A stretch of 64,000 nt of DNA from assembly GCA_024642335.1 (NCBI GenBank), contig JAHEBH010000008.1:1-64000 (forward strand), read 5' to 3'. Shown piece by piece: positions 8,812 through 18,990 of this stretch. The notes beneath the pieces are model-generated. The model was not told the DNA's origin and searched no databases. It saw nothing but the letters and a program-made list of their open reading frames with translations. This DNA comes from Erythrobacter sp. (lineage in GTDB: Bacteria > Pseudomonadota > Alphaproteobacteria > Sphingomonadales > Sphingomonadaceae). Positions within the stretch are counted from its first letter, which is position 1. Every line of letters starts with the position of its first letter. A program made the translations under genes and the position numbers.

Positions 8812-10989
8812 ATGCGCGCATGGGGCAGGCTGGCATTCGGCACCGCGCTGGCATCACTCGCACTGGCGCAGGCCACGGGCCAGACCGCACCCGATTTCGC
8901 GCCCGTCACCGATGCGGAACTCCAGAACCCCGATCCGGCAGACTGGCTGAGCTGGCGGCGCACGCTCGACAGCTGGGGCTATTCCCCGCTCAACCAGGTC
9001 AACCGCGAGAATGTCCGTACGCTGCGCATGGTCTGGGCGCGTCCGCTTCCGCCGGGGCATCAGGAAGGCACGCCGCTGGTGCGCGGCGGAGTGATGTATT
9101 TCCCCGGCCCTGCCGACACGATCGAGGCGATTGACGCCCGATCGGGCGAGATGATCTGGCAGTACCGTCGCCAGTTGCCCGAGGATATCGGCAATTTCCT
9201 GCCGGTCTATGACACCACCCGCAACGTCGCGATCTACGGCAATCTCATCATCGGCAATTCGGCGGACGACTTCCTCTACGCTCTCGATGCCCGCACCGGC
9301 GCGCTGGTGTGGGAGACAAAGATCCTCGATTACACGCACGGCGCCAAGCAGAGCTCGGGACCGATCATCGCCAACGGCCTCGCTATTACCGGGCGCTCTT
9401 GCGAGCCCGAAGGTGGCCCCGCCGCCTGCGTGATCACCGCGCATGATGCGGTGACGGGCGCGGAGGTCTGGCGCACGCCAATCATCGCGCAGGGGGATGA
9501 TCCCAACGATGCGACATGGGGCGGCGTGCCGCTGGAAGACCGTCAGCAGGTCGGCGCGTGGATGCTGCCGAGCTACGATCCCGAACTTGGGCTGGTCTAC
9601 ATGGGAACCTCGGTTTCCGCGCCCGCGCCCAAGATTGCGCTGGCGGGCAATGACCATTCCTATCTCTACCACAATTCGACGCTGGCGCTCGATGTCGCGA
9701 CGGGCAGGATCGTCTGGCATTACCAGCACCTGGTCGACCAGTGGGACCTCGATCACACGATGCCGCGCATGCTGGTCGACGATGTGGTCGCACCAGATCC
9801 ATCCGAAGTGGCTTGGATGGCCCCCGATATCGAGGCGGGACGTGTCTACAAGGTGCTGACCGGGGTTTCGGGCAAGCCGGGCATCATTACCACGCTCGAC
9901 CGCGAGACGGGCAAGTTCCTCTGGGCGCGCCCGACCGTGCGGCAGAATGTAATTGCCGATATTGACGGCGCCACCGGGCGCGTGACGCCCGATCCTTCCA
10001 GCGTGCCGACCGAATTCGGCGCTGCGATGGAGGTCTGCCCATCGGCCAGCGGCGGCGCAAACTACATGGCGGGTTCCTACAGCCCGCTGAGCCGCACGAT
10101 CTATTGGCCGCTGCTGAATACCTGCGCGGAAATGACTGCGGTCGACCCGGCGGATAATCCCGGCGTCTACGGCATGGCGACACGCGCCTATATCAATCCC
10201 GAAATGAATGGCATGCTGGGATCGATCTATGCCGTCGATGCCGTGACCGGGCGCACCAGATGGGTGCACAACCAGCGCGCAGGCGTGCAATCGCTCATCA
10301 CCACGGGCGGCGGTCTGGTCTTTGCCGGAGAGGCAGGCGGGCGCTTTTACGCGATGGACCAGGATACGGGCGAAATCGTGTGGCAGGTGAACCTGGGTTC
10401 CTCGGTAACCGGCTATCCCGCCACTTTCTCCGTCGACGGCCAGCAATATGTCGCAGCCTCGACCGGACGCTGGCTCAATGACAGTTACACGCCCGAACTC
10501 GTCCACGGCACGCAGAACACGCTGTTCGTCTTTGCCTTGCCCGAGACGGGTATCGGCCAGCGCGGGCCGGTGCGTGCGCAGATCAACCGGCGCGGCGAAC
10601 TGACTTCGGTCGATCCCGCGCTGAGCGGGATCGGGGCGGCTGTCTTCTCGCGCAAGGCCAGCAGCGGTGTATTCTCGGCCGCGCAAGCACGTGCAGGACA
10701 GCAGGTGTACGGGCGCGCCTGTGCTGCCTGCCATGGCGCCGACTTCCAGCCTGCCGCCGGTTCACCGACATTGAAGGGCGGCGCTTTCCTCACCAATTGG
10801 CGCGGGCGTTCGGTGGGCGATCTTTTCGCATATACTCGCGAGAACATGCCAGTGGGTCAGGGCAGCTCGCTGCCCGATGCGCAATATCTCGCGCTGGTCG
10901 CCTATTTGCTGGAGGTGAACGACTTCCCGGCGGGCGAGGAGCCGCTCGATAATGACGGGGCGATCCTGGGCACCATCGGGATCGATTGA
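8812..10989 (+). CDS. PQQ-dependent dehydrogenase with C-terminal cytochrome c domain (quinohemoprotein)
   Basis: Repeated propeller W-motifs, DQWDLDHTMP active-site segment, CAACHG haem motif. Confidence 0.88.
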   Translation: MRAWGRLAFGTALASLALAQATGQTAPDFAPVTDAELQNPDPADWLSWRRTLDSWGYSPLNQVNRENVRTLRMVWARPLPPGHQEGTPLVRGGVMYFPGPADTIEAIDARSGEMIWQYRRQLPEDIGNFLPVYDTTRNVAIYGNLIIGNSADDFLYALDARTGALVWETKILDYTHGAKQSSGPIIANGLAITGRSCEPEGGPAACVITAHDAVTGAEVWRTPIIAQGDDPNDATWGGVPLEDRQQVGAWMLPSYDPELGLVYMGTSVSAPAPKIALAGNDHSYLYHNSTLALDVATGRIVWHYQHLVDQWDLDHTMPRMLVDDVVAPDPSEVAWMAPDIEAGRVYKVLTGVSGKPGIITTLDRETGKFLWARPTVRQNVIADIDGATGRVTPDPSSVPTEFGAAMEVCPSASGGANYMAGSYSPLSRTIYWPLLNTCAEMTAVDPADNPGVYGMATRAYINPEMNGMLGSIYAVDAVTGRTRWVHNQRAGVQSLITTGGGLVFAGEAGGRFYAMDQDTGEIVWQVNLGSSVTGYPATFSVDGQQYVAASTGRWLNDSYTPELVHGTQNTLFVFALPETGIGQRGPVRAQINRRGELTSVDPALSGIGAAVFSRKASSGVFSAAQARAGQQVYGRACAACHGADFQPAAGSPTLKGGAFLTNWRGRSVGDLFAYTRENMPVGQGSSLPDAQYLALVAYLLEVNDFPAGEEPLDNDGAILGTIGID

Positions 10990-11011
10990 ACAATTGCAGG
11001 GGCAAGTAACC

Positions 11012-11494
11012 ATGAGAAATTTGACCGCGATCGCTCTGGGCTCGCTCGTGCTGACCTCCTGTACCTCAGAACCCGAACAAGCACTCAATGCGCCAGATGC
11101 CTCATTGACCAGCGCCGCACAGGAGTTGGCGGCGGTTGAACAGGCGCGGCTCAATGCTTTTGTAGAAGGCAATTGGGAATTGCTCGACGAGCTTCATGCC
11201 GAAGACTTCGAATTGATAAATCCGAACGGCGAACCTTTTACCAAGTCTGAATACCTCGACCCGATGAAGGAAGGCGAATTTCGCTACCTGATTTTCGAGC
11301 CCCAAGGCGAGATCAGGGCAGAAGGCGGCACAGAAGCCGGTGCAGTGCGCTATCAGTCACGCCTGTCCGTACGCATCGGCGAGACGGTAATTCCGGAAGC
11401 GATCTATCGCCACACCGACTATTACGAGAAGCGAGACGGGCGCTGGCAAGTGGTCTTCTCTCAGGCAACGCCGGAGCTACCGCAGGCAGAATAA
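11012..11494 (+). CDS. DUF4440/NTF2-like putative lipoprotein
   Basis: LVLTSC lipobox-like; EQARLNAFVEGNWELLDELHAEDFELINPNG ... HTDYYEKRDGRWQVVFSQAT. Confidence 0.7.
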   Translation: MRNLTAIALGSLVLTSCTSEPEQALNAPDASLTSAAQELAAVEQARLNAFVEGNWELLDELHAEDFELINPNGEPFTKSEYLDPMKEGEFRYLIFEPQGEIRAEGGTEAGAVRYQSRLSVRIGETVIPEAIYRHTDYYEKRDGRWQVVFSQATPELPQAE

Positions 11495-11524
11495 TTGTTG
11501 GCTCGTCCGAACAGTTGAAGGCCT

Positions 11525-12043
11525 TCACTCGTAACGCTGTACAGCAGCCTCGAACACGGACCTCGCCCGCTCGTCAAAGCACACGAATGTGACAGCATCG
11601 ATCGCGCCCGGGTGGGAGTCCAGGACCTCCACCACCGTTCTTGTAGCCACCTCAGCAGCAAGATCCATCGGGTAGCCGTAGATTCCGGTCGATATGGCCG
11701 GAAAGGCAATGGTCCGCACCGCATTGGCCATCGCGACTTCGAGCGAGTTGCGATAGCAACTGGCCAGCAGTTCGGGTTCACCGTCATTGCCGCCGCGCCA
11801 TACAGGGCCGGCGGTGTGGATCACATGCCTTGCGGGCAAAAGGTATCCCTTGGTGATCTTTGCCTGCCCTGTCTTGCAGCCGCCCAGCAGGCGGCACTCG
11901 TGCAAAAGGTCCGGCCCCGCTGCACGATGGATCGCCCCGTCAACGCCGCCTCCCCCCAGTAGCGAGGAGTTTGCGGCATTGACGATCGCATCCACCGCAT
12001 AGGTGGTGATGTTGCCCAGTTCGACGTCCGGAAGAAAGCTCAC
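11525..12043 (-). CDS. Macro-domain protein (O-acetyl-ADP-ribose deacetylase-like)
   Basis: [40 protein letters not shown]. Confidence 0.92.
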   Translation of the reverse strand: MSFLPDVELGNITTYAVDAIVNAANSSLLGGGGVDGAIHRAAGPDLLHECRLLGGCKTGQAKITKGYLLPARHVIHTAGPVWRGGNDGEPELLASCYRNSLEVAMANAVRTIAFPAISTGIYGYPMDLAAEVATRTVVEVLDSHPGAIDAVTFVCFDERARSVFEAAVQRYE

Positions 12044-12059
12044 CCCGGCTGCTTACAGG

Positions 12060-13526
12060 TCAGGCGGGAGCGCCGTCCAGCAGGATCGTCTTGGTTTCAA
12101 CATAGCCCCAGATACCTTCGTCACCGCCTTCGCGGCCGATGCCGGACTTCTTGAAGCCGCCGAAGGGCGCGGTCCATTCCATACGCATGCCGTTCTGACC
12201 GACCACGCCCGTGCGGACGCGGCGGGCGATGTCATAGGCCGCCTGCGGATCGGTGGTGAAGACCGATCCGTTGAGGCCGAACTCGCTCTCATTGGCGATG
12301 CGGATCGCGTCTTCCTCGTCCTCAGCCGGGATCAGGCACAGCACCGGGCCGAAGATTTCCTCCTGCGCGATGCGGCTGTTGTTGTCGACATTGGCGAACA
12401 GCGTCGGCTCGATGTAATAGCCCTTGTTCATATGCGCCGGGCGCTGGCCGCCGGTGACGAGGTCGGCACCCGAAGCCTTGCCCGCCTCGATATACATTTC
12501 CACGCGGTCACGCTGGCGGCGCATGGCAAGCGGGCCGAGCTGGGTTTCGGGATCGGTCGGATGGCCGATCTTCACACCCTTCATCACGCCGGCAATGGCT
12601 TCTGCCAGCTCGTCATGCCGCGCCTTGGGCACGATGGCGCGAGAGAGCATGGCGCAGACCTGGCCGCTCATCACGGTAATCGTATTGCCAAGGATGCCTG
12701 CTGCAGCTTCGGTGGGGAAATCATCGCGAATGATCGCTGCCGACTTGCCGCCCAGTTCGAAAGTCGCGCGGGTCATGTTGGAACCGCAGACGCTGGCGAT
12801 ATGCGCACCCGCGGCAGAAGAGCCGGTGAAGGTGACCTTGTCGATCAGCTTGGAATGGATCAGGTGGTCCGCCGCCTCGCGGTCCGAGGGGACCAGATTT
12901 ACAGTGCCGGGTGGCATTCCGGCGGCTTCCGCCGCCTCGGCAATGATATAGGCTTCCAGCGGCGTTTCGGGTGAAGGCTTCATGATCACGGTGCAGCCAG
13001 CGATCAGCGAGTAGAACACCTTGTTGGCCATGATGGCGAAGGGGCCGTTCCACGGCGCGATAGCGGCAACCACGCCCACCGGCTCACGCACCACGCAGAC
13101 AGTATCGACTGCCATGCCCTTGCTGCGCTTTTCCCACTCGAAACGCTCACCCAGTGAGGCGATGCCGCGCAGGCCCGCAACCGCGCCGCCATGCATGGGA
13201 CCGGACGCAGTGGAAAGCCCGCCGATCTGCACGGTCCATGCGGCGGCGAGTTCGGGCACGCGCGGTTCCAACTGGTCGATGAACTTCATCAGTCTGCCCA
13301 TGCGTTCCACGGGCGAGAGGCGAGGCCAGGGACCATTGTCGAACGCCTCGCGCGCGGCGGCCACGGCGCGGTCCATATCGGTGGCATCGGCATGGGCGAC
13401 GCGGGCGACGATTTCCTCATCTGCCGGGTTCTCCACCTCAATCACACCAGTGCCATGCGGGGTTACCCACTCGCCGCCGATAAACAGCTTGTCGGGGTGC
13501 TTGATGTTCACGCCTTCGGGGGTCAT
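12060..13526 (-). CDS. Aldehyde dehydrogenase family protein
   Basis: FELGGKSAAII, MSGQVCAMLSR catalytic Cys, QEEIFGPVLCLIP. Confidence 0.9.
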   Translation of the reverse strand: MTPEGVNIKHPDKLFIGGEWVTPHGTGVIEVENPADEEIVARVAHADATDMDRAVAAAREAFDNGPWPRLSPVERMGRLMKFIDQLEPRVPELAAAWTVQIGGLSTASGPMHGGAVAGLRGIASLGERFEWEKRSKGMAVDTVCVVREPVGVVAAIAPWNGPFAIMANKVFYSLIAGCTVIMKPSPETPLEAYIIAEAAEAAGMPPGTVNLVPSDREAADHLIHSKLIDKVTFTGSSAAGAHIASVCGSNMTRATFELGGKSAAIIRDDFPTEAAAGILGNTITVMSGQVCAMLSRAIVPKARHDELAEAIAGVMKGVKIGHPTDPETQLGPLAMRRQRDRVEMYIEAGKASGADLVTGGQRPAHMNKGYYIEPTLFANVDNNSRIAQEEIFGPVLCLIPAEDEEDAIRIANESEFGLNGSVFTTDPQAAYDIARRVRTGVVGQNGMRMEWTAPFGGFKKSGIGREGGDEGIWGYVETKTILLDGAPA

Positions 13527-13547
13527 CGAATCTCTCCATTCCTTGGT

Positions 13548-13614
13548 GTGAGCTCCCGCGAAGGCGGGAGCCTGTCTCCGGCCCGACAAGGTCCCCGCCT
13601 TCGCGGGGACTCAC
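13548..13614. repeat. REP-like paired palindromes
   Basis: GTGAGCTCCCGCGAAGGCGGGAGCC ... GGTCCCCGCCTTCGCGGGGACTCAC, imperfect inverted pair of ~25-bp units each itself palindromic. Confidence 0.8.
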
Positions 13615-13632
13615 GCCGTGCACAAATCTCTA

Positions 13633-15846
13633 TCAGAAACTGGACAATATGGTGAGCGACTGCGTGTCGAGCGGCAGGCCGCGCCGTTGCAGTTCCAGCT
13701 CGCGCGTGCGCAATTTGCCTTGCGTATCGATCAGCCAGGCATGGATCGCCTTCACGTCTTCTTCGCTCAAACGATCGTCCCATCGCGGCATGCCGTTATG
13801 CAGCAGCAGGCCTTCGAGCAGGATCTGCCGGAACGCGCCATGCACGCCAGCGTTCATGCGGCGAAGATCGGGCAGTGGTGCGCGCGGCTGGTTCGAATGG
13901 CAGATGGTGCAGTTCTCGGTGTAGAGCGTATTGCCGCGCGCGATCATTGCGGGCGTTGCATCGGCGTATTGCGCGGGCGGTTCGTCCGCCGGTTGCAGTG
14001 GCGGCAGATCAGCCGGCACAGGCACTTCGCTGCCGCCCAGCCTGAATACCAGCAGGCGGTTCGCGTTACCCTTGCGATAGGCCGCGGCATAGGACGGCAG
14101 GAAACCCCAGCCGCCCCCTCCCCAGCCGGTCTGCACGGCGACATATTGCACGCCGTCCACCTCATAGGTCATGGGCGCTGCCATGATCGAGGAACCGGTA
14201 TCGACGCGCCACAATTCCTCGCCCGTATCGGCATCGCGCGCATAGAGCTGCCCGCCCACGCTGCCGTGGAAGACCAGGCCGCTCTCTGTCGCCAGCGCAC
14301 CCTGGCGATCCTGCCAGCCGAGGCTGGGCACCGCCCATTTCGTCTTGCCGGTCAGCGGGTCAATGGCCCGGAATTCGCTGCGGTAGGGTTCATCCTTGAC
14401 CCATTGCCACTGCTCGGTGGCTTCGATCTCGGCCATCACTTGCGGCGGCAATGTTGGCGCTGCGGCCTGCAAGTCGGGCGAGAACAGGATGACCGCATTG
14501 TTGTTCAGGAAGTTCTCCTGATGCTCCAGTTTTGCGGCAGGATTGGGCACCCACAGCAGGTTCCCCATGTCCAGAACATGCGCGAAATAGGTCCCGCGTC
14601 CAGGATCATAGGCCGCAGGATACCAGTTGCGCGCGCCGGGCGATCCGGGGAAGACGACCTTCGGCCCGGTATTGAAGTCAGCCTTGTCGAAGGTCATGTG
14701 CGGGCGGTTCGCGGCATAATCCCAGCCATCGGCCCAGCTGGTGCGCACGATGGGATTTGCCGCCAACGCCTTGCCGTTTTCACGGTCCACCACGAAGAAG
14801 AAACCGTTCTTGGGCGTGTGCAGGATGACGGGGCGCTGCTCGCCGCCCACTTCCATGTTTGCCAGCAGCATGGGCTGGGTGGCGGTAAAGTCCCAATTGT
14901 CTTGCGGGGTCTGCTGCAGATACCAGTTCATCCGCCCGCTTGCGCGGTCGATGGCCACCAGCGAGCTGAGATAGAGATTGTCCCCGCCACCGGGCGAACG
15001 CGCGCTTTGCGCATAGGGCCCGCCGTTGCCCGTCCCGACGATGACCTGGTCGAATTCGGGGTCATAGGTAATGGCGTCCCAGGCCGTGCCGCCGCCGCCG
15101 ATATCCCAGCGCGTGTCTTCGGACCAGGTTGCCAGTGCCGCATCGAGCTCTTCATGTTCCTGCGGACCCTGGGCCGGATCATGCGGGACGGTGAAGAAGC
15201 GCCACGCCTCTTCGCCGGTGTCGATATGATAGGCGGTGACATAGCCGCGCGTGTCATATTCCGCGCCGGCATTGCCGATCACCACCAGGTCGCCCGCAAC
15301 TTCGGGTGCCCCTGTCGAGGTATAGCCACGATCATGTTCGGTAATCGTGTCCACCGACCATTCGACCGCGCCGGTCTGTGCGTTGAGCGCATAGAGTATG
15401 CCGTCCGCAGCACCCACGATGACCTTGCCCTGTGCCACAGCGACTCCGCGATTGGCCCAGTCGCAGCAGATCGAGCGGGCGATCTGCATGTCCATCTCTG
15501 GGGTGAAGGTCCACAGCTCCTCGCCCGTCGCGGCATTGAGCGCATAGACACGGCCCAGCACGCCGGAAGTATACATCACTCCGTCGATGACAACGGGGGT
15601 GGCTTCCTGCACGCGGGCAGAGCCCAGGTCATATTCCCAGGCGAGGCCAAGTTCGGAGACGTTTTCCGGATTGATGCCCCCAAGCCGCGAGAAGTGGCTT
15701 TCCGCCCAGTCACCGCCGGGATTGTCCCAGTTCGCGCCCGCACCATAGGTGGAGGTGTCGATGCTGCCCGGATCAAAGCTCTCGCCGCAAGAGGCAAGCG
15801 CCAGCGCTGCAACGGCAAGGGCAATGCGTTTCATCATTTGGGCCAC
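13633..15846 (-). CDS. PQQ-dependent dehydrogenase with cytochrome c domain (quinohemoprotein)
   Basis: SCGESFDPG lipobox-like N-terminus, GGDNLYLSSLVAID, TPQDNWDFTATQP, CTICHSNQ haem motif. Confidence 0.87.
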   Translation of the reverse strand: MAQMMKRIALAVAALALASCGESFDPGSIDTSTYGAGANWDNPGGDWAESHFSRLGGINPENVSELGLAWEYDLGSARVQEATPVVIDGVMYTSGVLGRVYALNAATGEELWTFTPEMDMQIARSICCDWANRGVAVAQGKVIVGAADGILYALNAQTGAVEWSVDTITEHDRGYTSTGAPEVAGDLVVIGNAGAEYDTRGYVTAYHIDTGEEAWRFFTVPHDPAQGPQEHEELDAALATWSEDTRWDIGGGGTAWDAITYDPEFDQVIVGTGNGGPYAQSARSPGGGDNLYLSSLVAIDRASGRMNWYLQQTPQDNWDFTATQPMLLANMEVGGEQRPVILHTPKNGFFFVVDRENGKALAANPIVRTSWADGWDYAANRPHMTFDKADFNTGPKVVFPGSPGARNWYPAAYDPGRGTYFAHVLDMGNLLWVPNPAAKLEHQENFLNNNAVILFSPDLQAAAPTLPPQVMAEIEATEQWQWVKDEPYRSEFRAIDPLTGKTKWAVPSLGWQDRQGALATESGLVFHGSVGGQLYARDADTGEELWRVDTGSSIMAAPMTYEVDGVQYVAVQTGWGGGGWGFLPSYAAAYRKGNANRLLVFRLGGSEVPVPADLPPLQPADEPPAQYADATPAMIARGNTLYTENCTICHSNQPRAPLPDLRRMNAGVHGAFRQILLEGLLLHNGMPRWDDRLSEEDVKAIHAWLIDTQGKLRTRELELQRRGLPLDTQSLTILSSF

Positions 15847-16742
15847 TGATCCTGATACTGTTCAAACACGCTGCGCAGCGTGCGCGGCTTCCTGCCGGTT
15901 ATCCGCTCAACATCGTCGGATGCGATATTCATGAAGCCTTCGCGGATCGACTGGCCGAATGTCACCATGCCCTCGCTCGCCCACGGAATCGGCCCGTTGG
16001 GATCGACATCCTCGGACTTGCGCGGCACGCCCAGCGAATCGAAATAGGCGAACATGGCATCGTCATCGACCAATTGGACGTCGATTGGCTTGCCCGCCAT
16101 TTCGGATACCAGCGCCATCGCATCGGGCAAGGCCCACAGCTCCGGCCCGGTCACGTCATAGGCCTTATTCTCGTGGCCATCCTGCGCCATCACGCCCACA
16201 GCGGTGGCCACGCAATCGTCGCGGCTGACAATCGGGACGAGGCCCATGCCGGCATTTTCAGGCTTCGATCCGGACATCAGCGCAGGGATCGCCATCGCCG
16301 TGGCAACGGCTTCTGCATAAAGGCTGTTGCGCAGCATGGTCCAGGCAAGGCCCGATGCCTCCAGCATTTCCTCGGTCGCGATATGGTCGAAACCCTCGAC
16401 CGACGGATTGCCCGGACGGCGCACACCCAGCAGCGAGGTATAGGCGATATGGCTCACGCCAGCAGCCTTGGCGGCGTTGATGGCATTGCCATGCTGGCGC
16501 GGCCTTTGTCCCACAAGCGTGGTGGAAATCAGAAGCAGCTTCTCGCCGCCCGCCATCGCTTCTTCGAGCCCATCCGGACTGTCAAAATCGGCGGCGCGCA
16601 CTTCGGCGCCGCGCGCGGCAAGGTCGGCCAGCCTGGCGGTCGAGCGTGACAGGGCGATCACTTCATGCCCCAAGTCCAGCAACTGCGAAGCTGCAGCATG
16701 ACCGAACTGTCCGGATGCGCCGGAAACGATAATCTTGCCCAC
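15834..16742 (-). CDS. NmrA-like NAD(P)-binding oxidoreductase
   Basis: MGKIIVSGASGQFGHAAASQLLDLGHEV Rossmann motif. Confidence 0.8.
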   Translation of the reverse strand: MGKIIVSGASGQFGHAAASQLLDLGHEVIALSRSTARLADLAARGAEVRAADFDSPDGLEEAMAGGEKLLLISTTLVGQRPRQHGNAINAAKAAGVSHIAYTSLLGVRRPGNPSVEGFDHIATEEMLEASGLAWTMLRNSLYAEAVATAMAIPALMSGSKPENAGMGLVPIVSRDDCVATAVGVMAQDGHENKAYDVTGPELWALPDAMALVSEMAGKPIDVQLVDDDAMFAYFDSLGVPRKSEDVDPNGPIPWASEGMVTFGQSIREGFMNIASDDVERITGRKPRTLRSVFEQYQDQWPK

Positions 16743-16772
16743 TTTGATCCTCTCCTTCTTGGCAGGCGATAT

Positions 16773-16784
16773 TAACGAGTGTTA
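16773..16784. promoter_or_regulatory. Candidate operator TAAC-N4-GTTA (site 1)
   Basis: TAACGAGTGTTA in divergent promoter; shared with three other divergent promoters in window. Confidence 0.5.
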
Positions 16785-16814
16785 CAATTGAGGCAAGATG
16801 TGAGGAGAGATGAA

Positions 16815-17312
16815 TTGCCGCAAATTCCGATCGAGGACCGCCTTGGCCTGCAGGATCTGATTGCCGATTACAGCTGGGCGCTCGACACGGGCGATGTGGA
16901 AGCGCTGGTCGCCTGCTTTACCGAAGATTGCCTGATGAGCGAGGAGGTGTTCGAGGACCCCGATATCTGGAACGGGCACGAGGGGATTCGCGGGCTGATG
17001 AAGCATTACGCCAATGCCCCCGGCTTCCCCGGCCGCCAGCACCATGTGACGCAGACCAAATATTTCCCGCAAGGCGATGGCAGCGTGAAAATGAAGAGCT
17101 TCGCCTTCGTCACCGAATGCCATGACGAGCCACCGTATGAACTGCGCTTCTGCGGTTGGTATGACGATCATGCGGTAAAAGACGCAGACGGCAAATGGCG
17201 CTTCCAGCGCCGCATCGTGCGGCTGTGGGATGGCGAGGTGCTCAGGAACTTCCCCGGCCACGGCGAATGGAAGCCGCGCAAGCGCCCAGCCAGCCTGGTC
17301 ATCAAAAGGTAG
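16815..17312 (+). CDS. NTF2/SnoaL-like protein
   Basis: LGLQDLIADYSWALDTGDVEALVACFTEDCLM; start probably TTG at 16815 after gaggagagatgaa (ORF track 16779). Confidence 0.75.
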   Translation: MPQIPIEDRLGLQDLIADYSWALDTGDVEALVACFTEDCLMSEEVFEDPDIWNGHEGIRGLMKHYANAPGFPGRQHHVTQTKYFPQGDGSVKMKSFAFVTECHDEPPYELRFCGWYDDHAVKDADGKWRFQRRIVRLWDGEVLRNFPGHGEWKPRKRPASLVIKR

Positions 17313-17415
17313 AGCAAGGCCGCACTTGCACTTTTCAGACAAAGACTTGGACAATCGGATTTCACGCTTTCCCGGGCGATCCGAGTTGATACTCTGGCGC
17401 CAAAGGAGAGGATTC

Positions 17416-18990
17416 ATGCAGATCAAGACAATCCTGGCGATTGGCGCATCGGGCGCCGCATTGGCCGTTGCAGCGCCCGCACAGGCGGCCTGCGAAGACT
17501 TGGCAAATCTGCAAATCGACGACGGAACTGTGACTTCCGCCGAAGTCGTCGCCGCAGGCGCTTTCGTGGCGCCGCCCAGCGGTTTCGGCCCGCCGCCCGG
17601 CGTCGCCGCATCACCCTATGCCGATGTGCCGCAATTCTGCCGCGTACGCCTGACGCTGTCGCCATCCGCTGATTCGGACATCAAGAGCGAGGTGTGGCTG
17701 CCGCTGTCGGGCTGGAACGGCAAATATGCCGGCGTCGGCAACGGCATCTGGGCGGGGTCGATCTCCTACACCGAAATGGGCCGCAACGTGGCCCGCAATT
17801 ATGCCACTGCGGCGACCGATACGGGCCATGTCGGCACGGGCATGACCGCCGAATGGGCCATCGGCCATCCGGAAAAGCTGGTCGATTTCGGGCACCGCGC
17901 CGTCCACGTCACCACAGTCGCCGCCAAGGCGGTGGTCGAAGAGTTTTATGGCCGCGCGCCCGACCTGTCCTTGTGGAACAGCTGCTCCACAGGCGGGCGT
18001 CAGGGACTGATGGCAGCGCATCGCTATCCGGAAGATTTCGACGCGATCAGCGCCATGGCCCCGGCCAATCCGATGACCGACCTGATGACGCAGAGCATGT
18101 GGCAGGGGTGGCAGCCGCAGCGTTTCGGGGTCGTCATGCCCGCACCGGCACTGGCGCTGGTGCACGGCGAGGTGCTGCGCGCCTGCGATGCGCTGGACGG
18201 CGTGACTGACGGCCTTGTGGGCCGCCCGCTGCAATGCCGCCCCGACTTCACGAGGCTGCAATGCCGTCCCGGCCAGAGCGTAGACTGCCTCAATCCCGGA
18301 CAGATGAGCGCGGTGCAGAACTTCTTCGGCGGTGTGCGCGCGGATGACGGATCCTTGCTGCTGCCGGGCTGGCCCTATGGCTCGGAATTGCAGATGGCTG
18401 CTCTGGTCATGGGACAGGAACCCTTCCCTGTCGCCATGAGCTATTTCCGCGACCTCGTGTTCGCCGGACAGGCTGGCTGGGACTGGAAGACGATGGATTA
18501 CCGGACCTACACCGATGCCGCACGAACCTATGCTGCGCACATCCTTAACGTGCCGTCAGACGGACTTTCGGCCTTCTTCCAGCGCGGGGGCAAGCTGCTG
18601 CTGAGCCACGGCTGGTCCGACGGGCTGATCCCGGCGACCAATACGCTGGCATTCCATCATGGCTTGTACAGCTCCCTTCCCGCCAGCCAGCGCGAGAACC
18701 AGTTGCGGCTGTTCATGGCACCGGGAATGGATCACTGTTCGGGCGGCGACGGGCCGAGCCAGTTCGACACACTGGGTACGATCGATAGCTGGGCGACGAC
18801 GGGCCTTGCACCCAACAGCATCATCGCCACCCGGCCGACACAGGCGGGCGGCGGATTTGGCGGCCCGCCGCCTCCGCCGCGCGATCCGATGGAGCGCCCG
18901 ATCTGTGCGTGGCCCACCGTGGCCATCTATGACGGTGAGGGCGATCCTTCGGTAGCCAGCAGCTTTAGCTGCGGCTTCGAAGGTAGCTGA
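17416..18990 (+). CDS. Tannase / feruloyl esterase family protein, exported
   Basis: Signal peptide; CS-D-HC arrangement: LWNSCSTGGRQG, HGWSDGLIPATNT, MAPGMDHCSGGDGP. Confidence 0.9.
   Translation: MQIKTILAIGASGAALAVAAPAQAACEDLANLQIDDGTVTSAEVVAAGAFVAPPSGFGPPPGVAASPYADVPQFCRVRLTLSPSADSDIKSEVWLPLSGWNGKYAGVGNGIWAGSISYTEMGRNVARNYATAATDTGHVGTGMTAEWAIGHPEKLVDFGHRAVHVTTVAAKAVVEEFYGRAPDLSLWNSCSTGGRQGLMAAHRYPEDFDAISAMAPANPMTDLMTQSMWQGWQPQRFGVVMPAPALALVHGEVLRACDALDGVTDGLVGRPLQCRPDFTRLQCRPGQSVDCLNPGQMSAVQNFFGGVRADDGSLLLPGWPYGSELQMAALVMGQEPFPVAMSYFRDLVFAGQAGWDWKTMDYRTYTDAARTYAAHILNVPSDGLSAFFQRGGKLLLSHGWSDGLIPATNTLAFHHGLYSSLPASQRENQLRLFMAPGMDHCSGGDGPSQFDTLGTIDSWATTGLAPNSIIATRPTQAGGGFGGPPPPPRDPMERPICAWPTVAIYDGEGDPSVASSFSCGFEGS

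Noticed and set aside
8854-10734. 626-aa minus-strand ORF opposite PQQ dehydrogenase
   Set aside because: Antisense shadow of a clear quinohemoprotein; no recognisable domain
13548-13614. Reading the paired GC palindromes as a rho-independent terminator
   Set aside because: No T-run and two similar inverted units, more consistent with a REP-like repeat
13618-15849. 743-aa plus-strand ORF, longer than the PQQ dehydrogenase it overlaps
   Set aside because: Composition typical of antisense translation (His/Arg/Ala rich); the minus strand has propeller and CxxCH motifs
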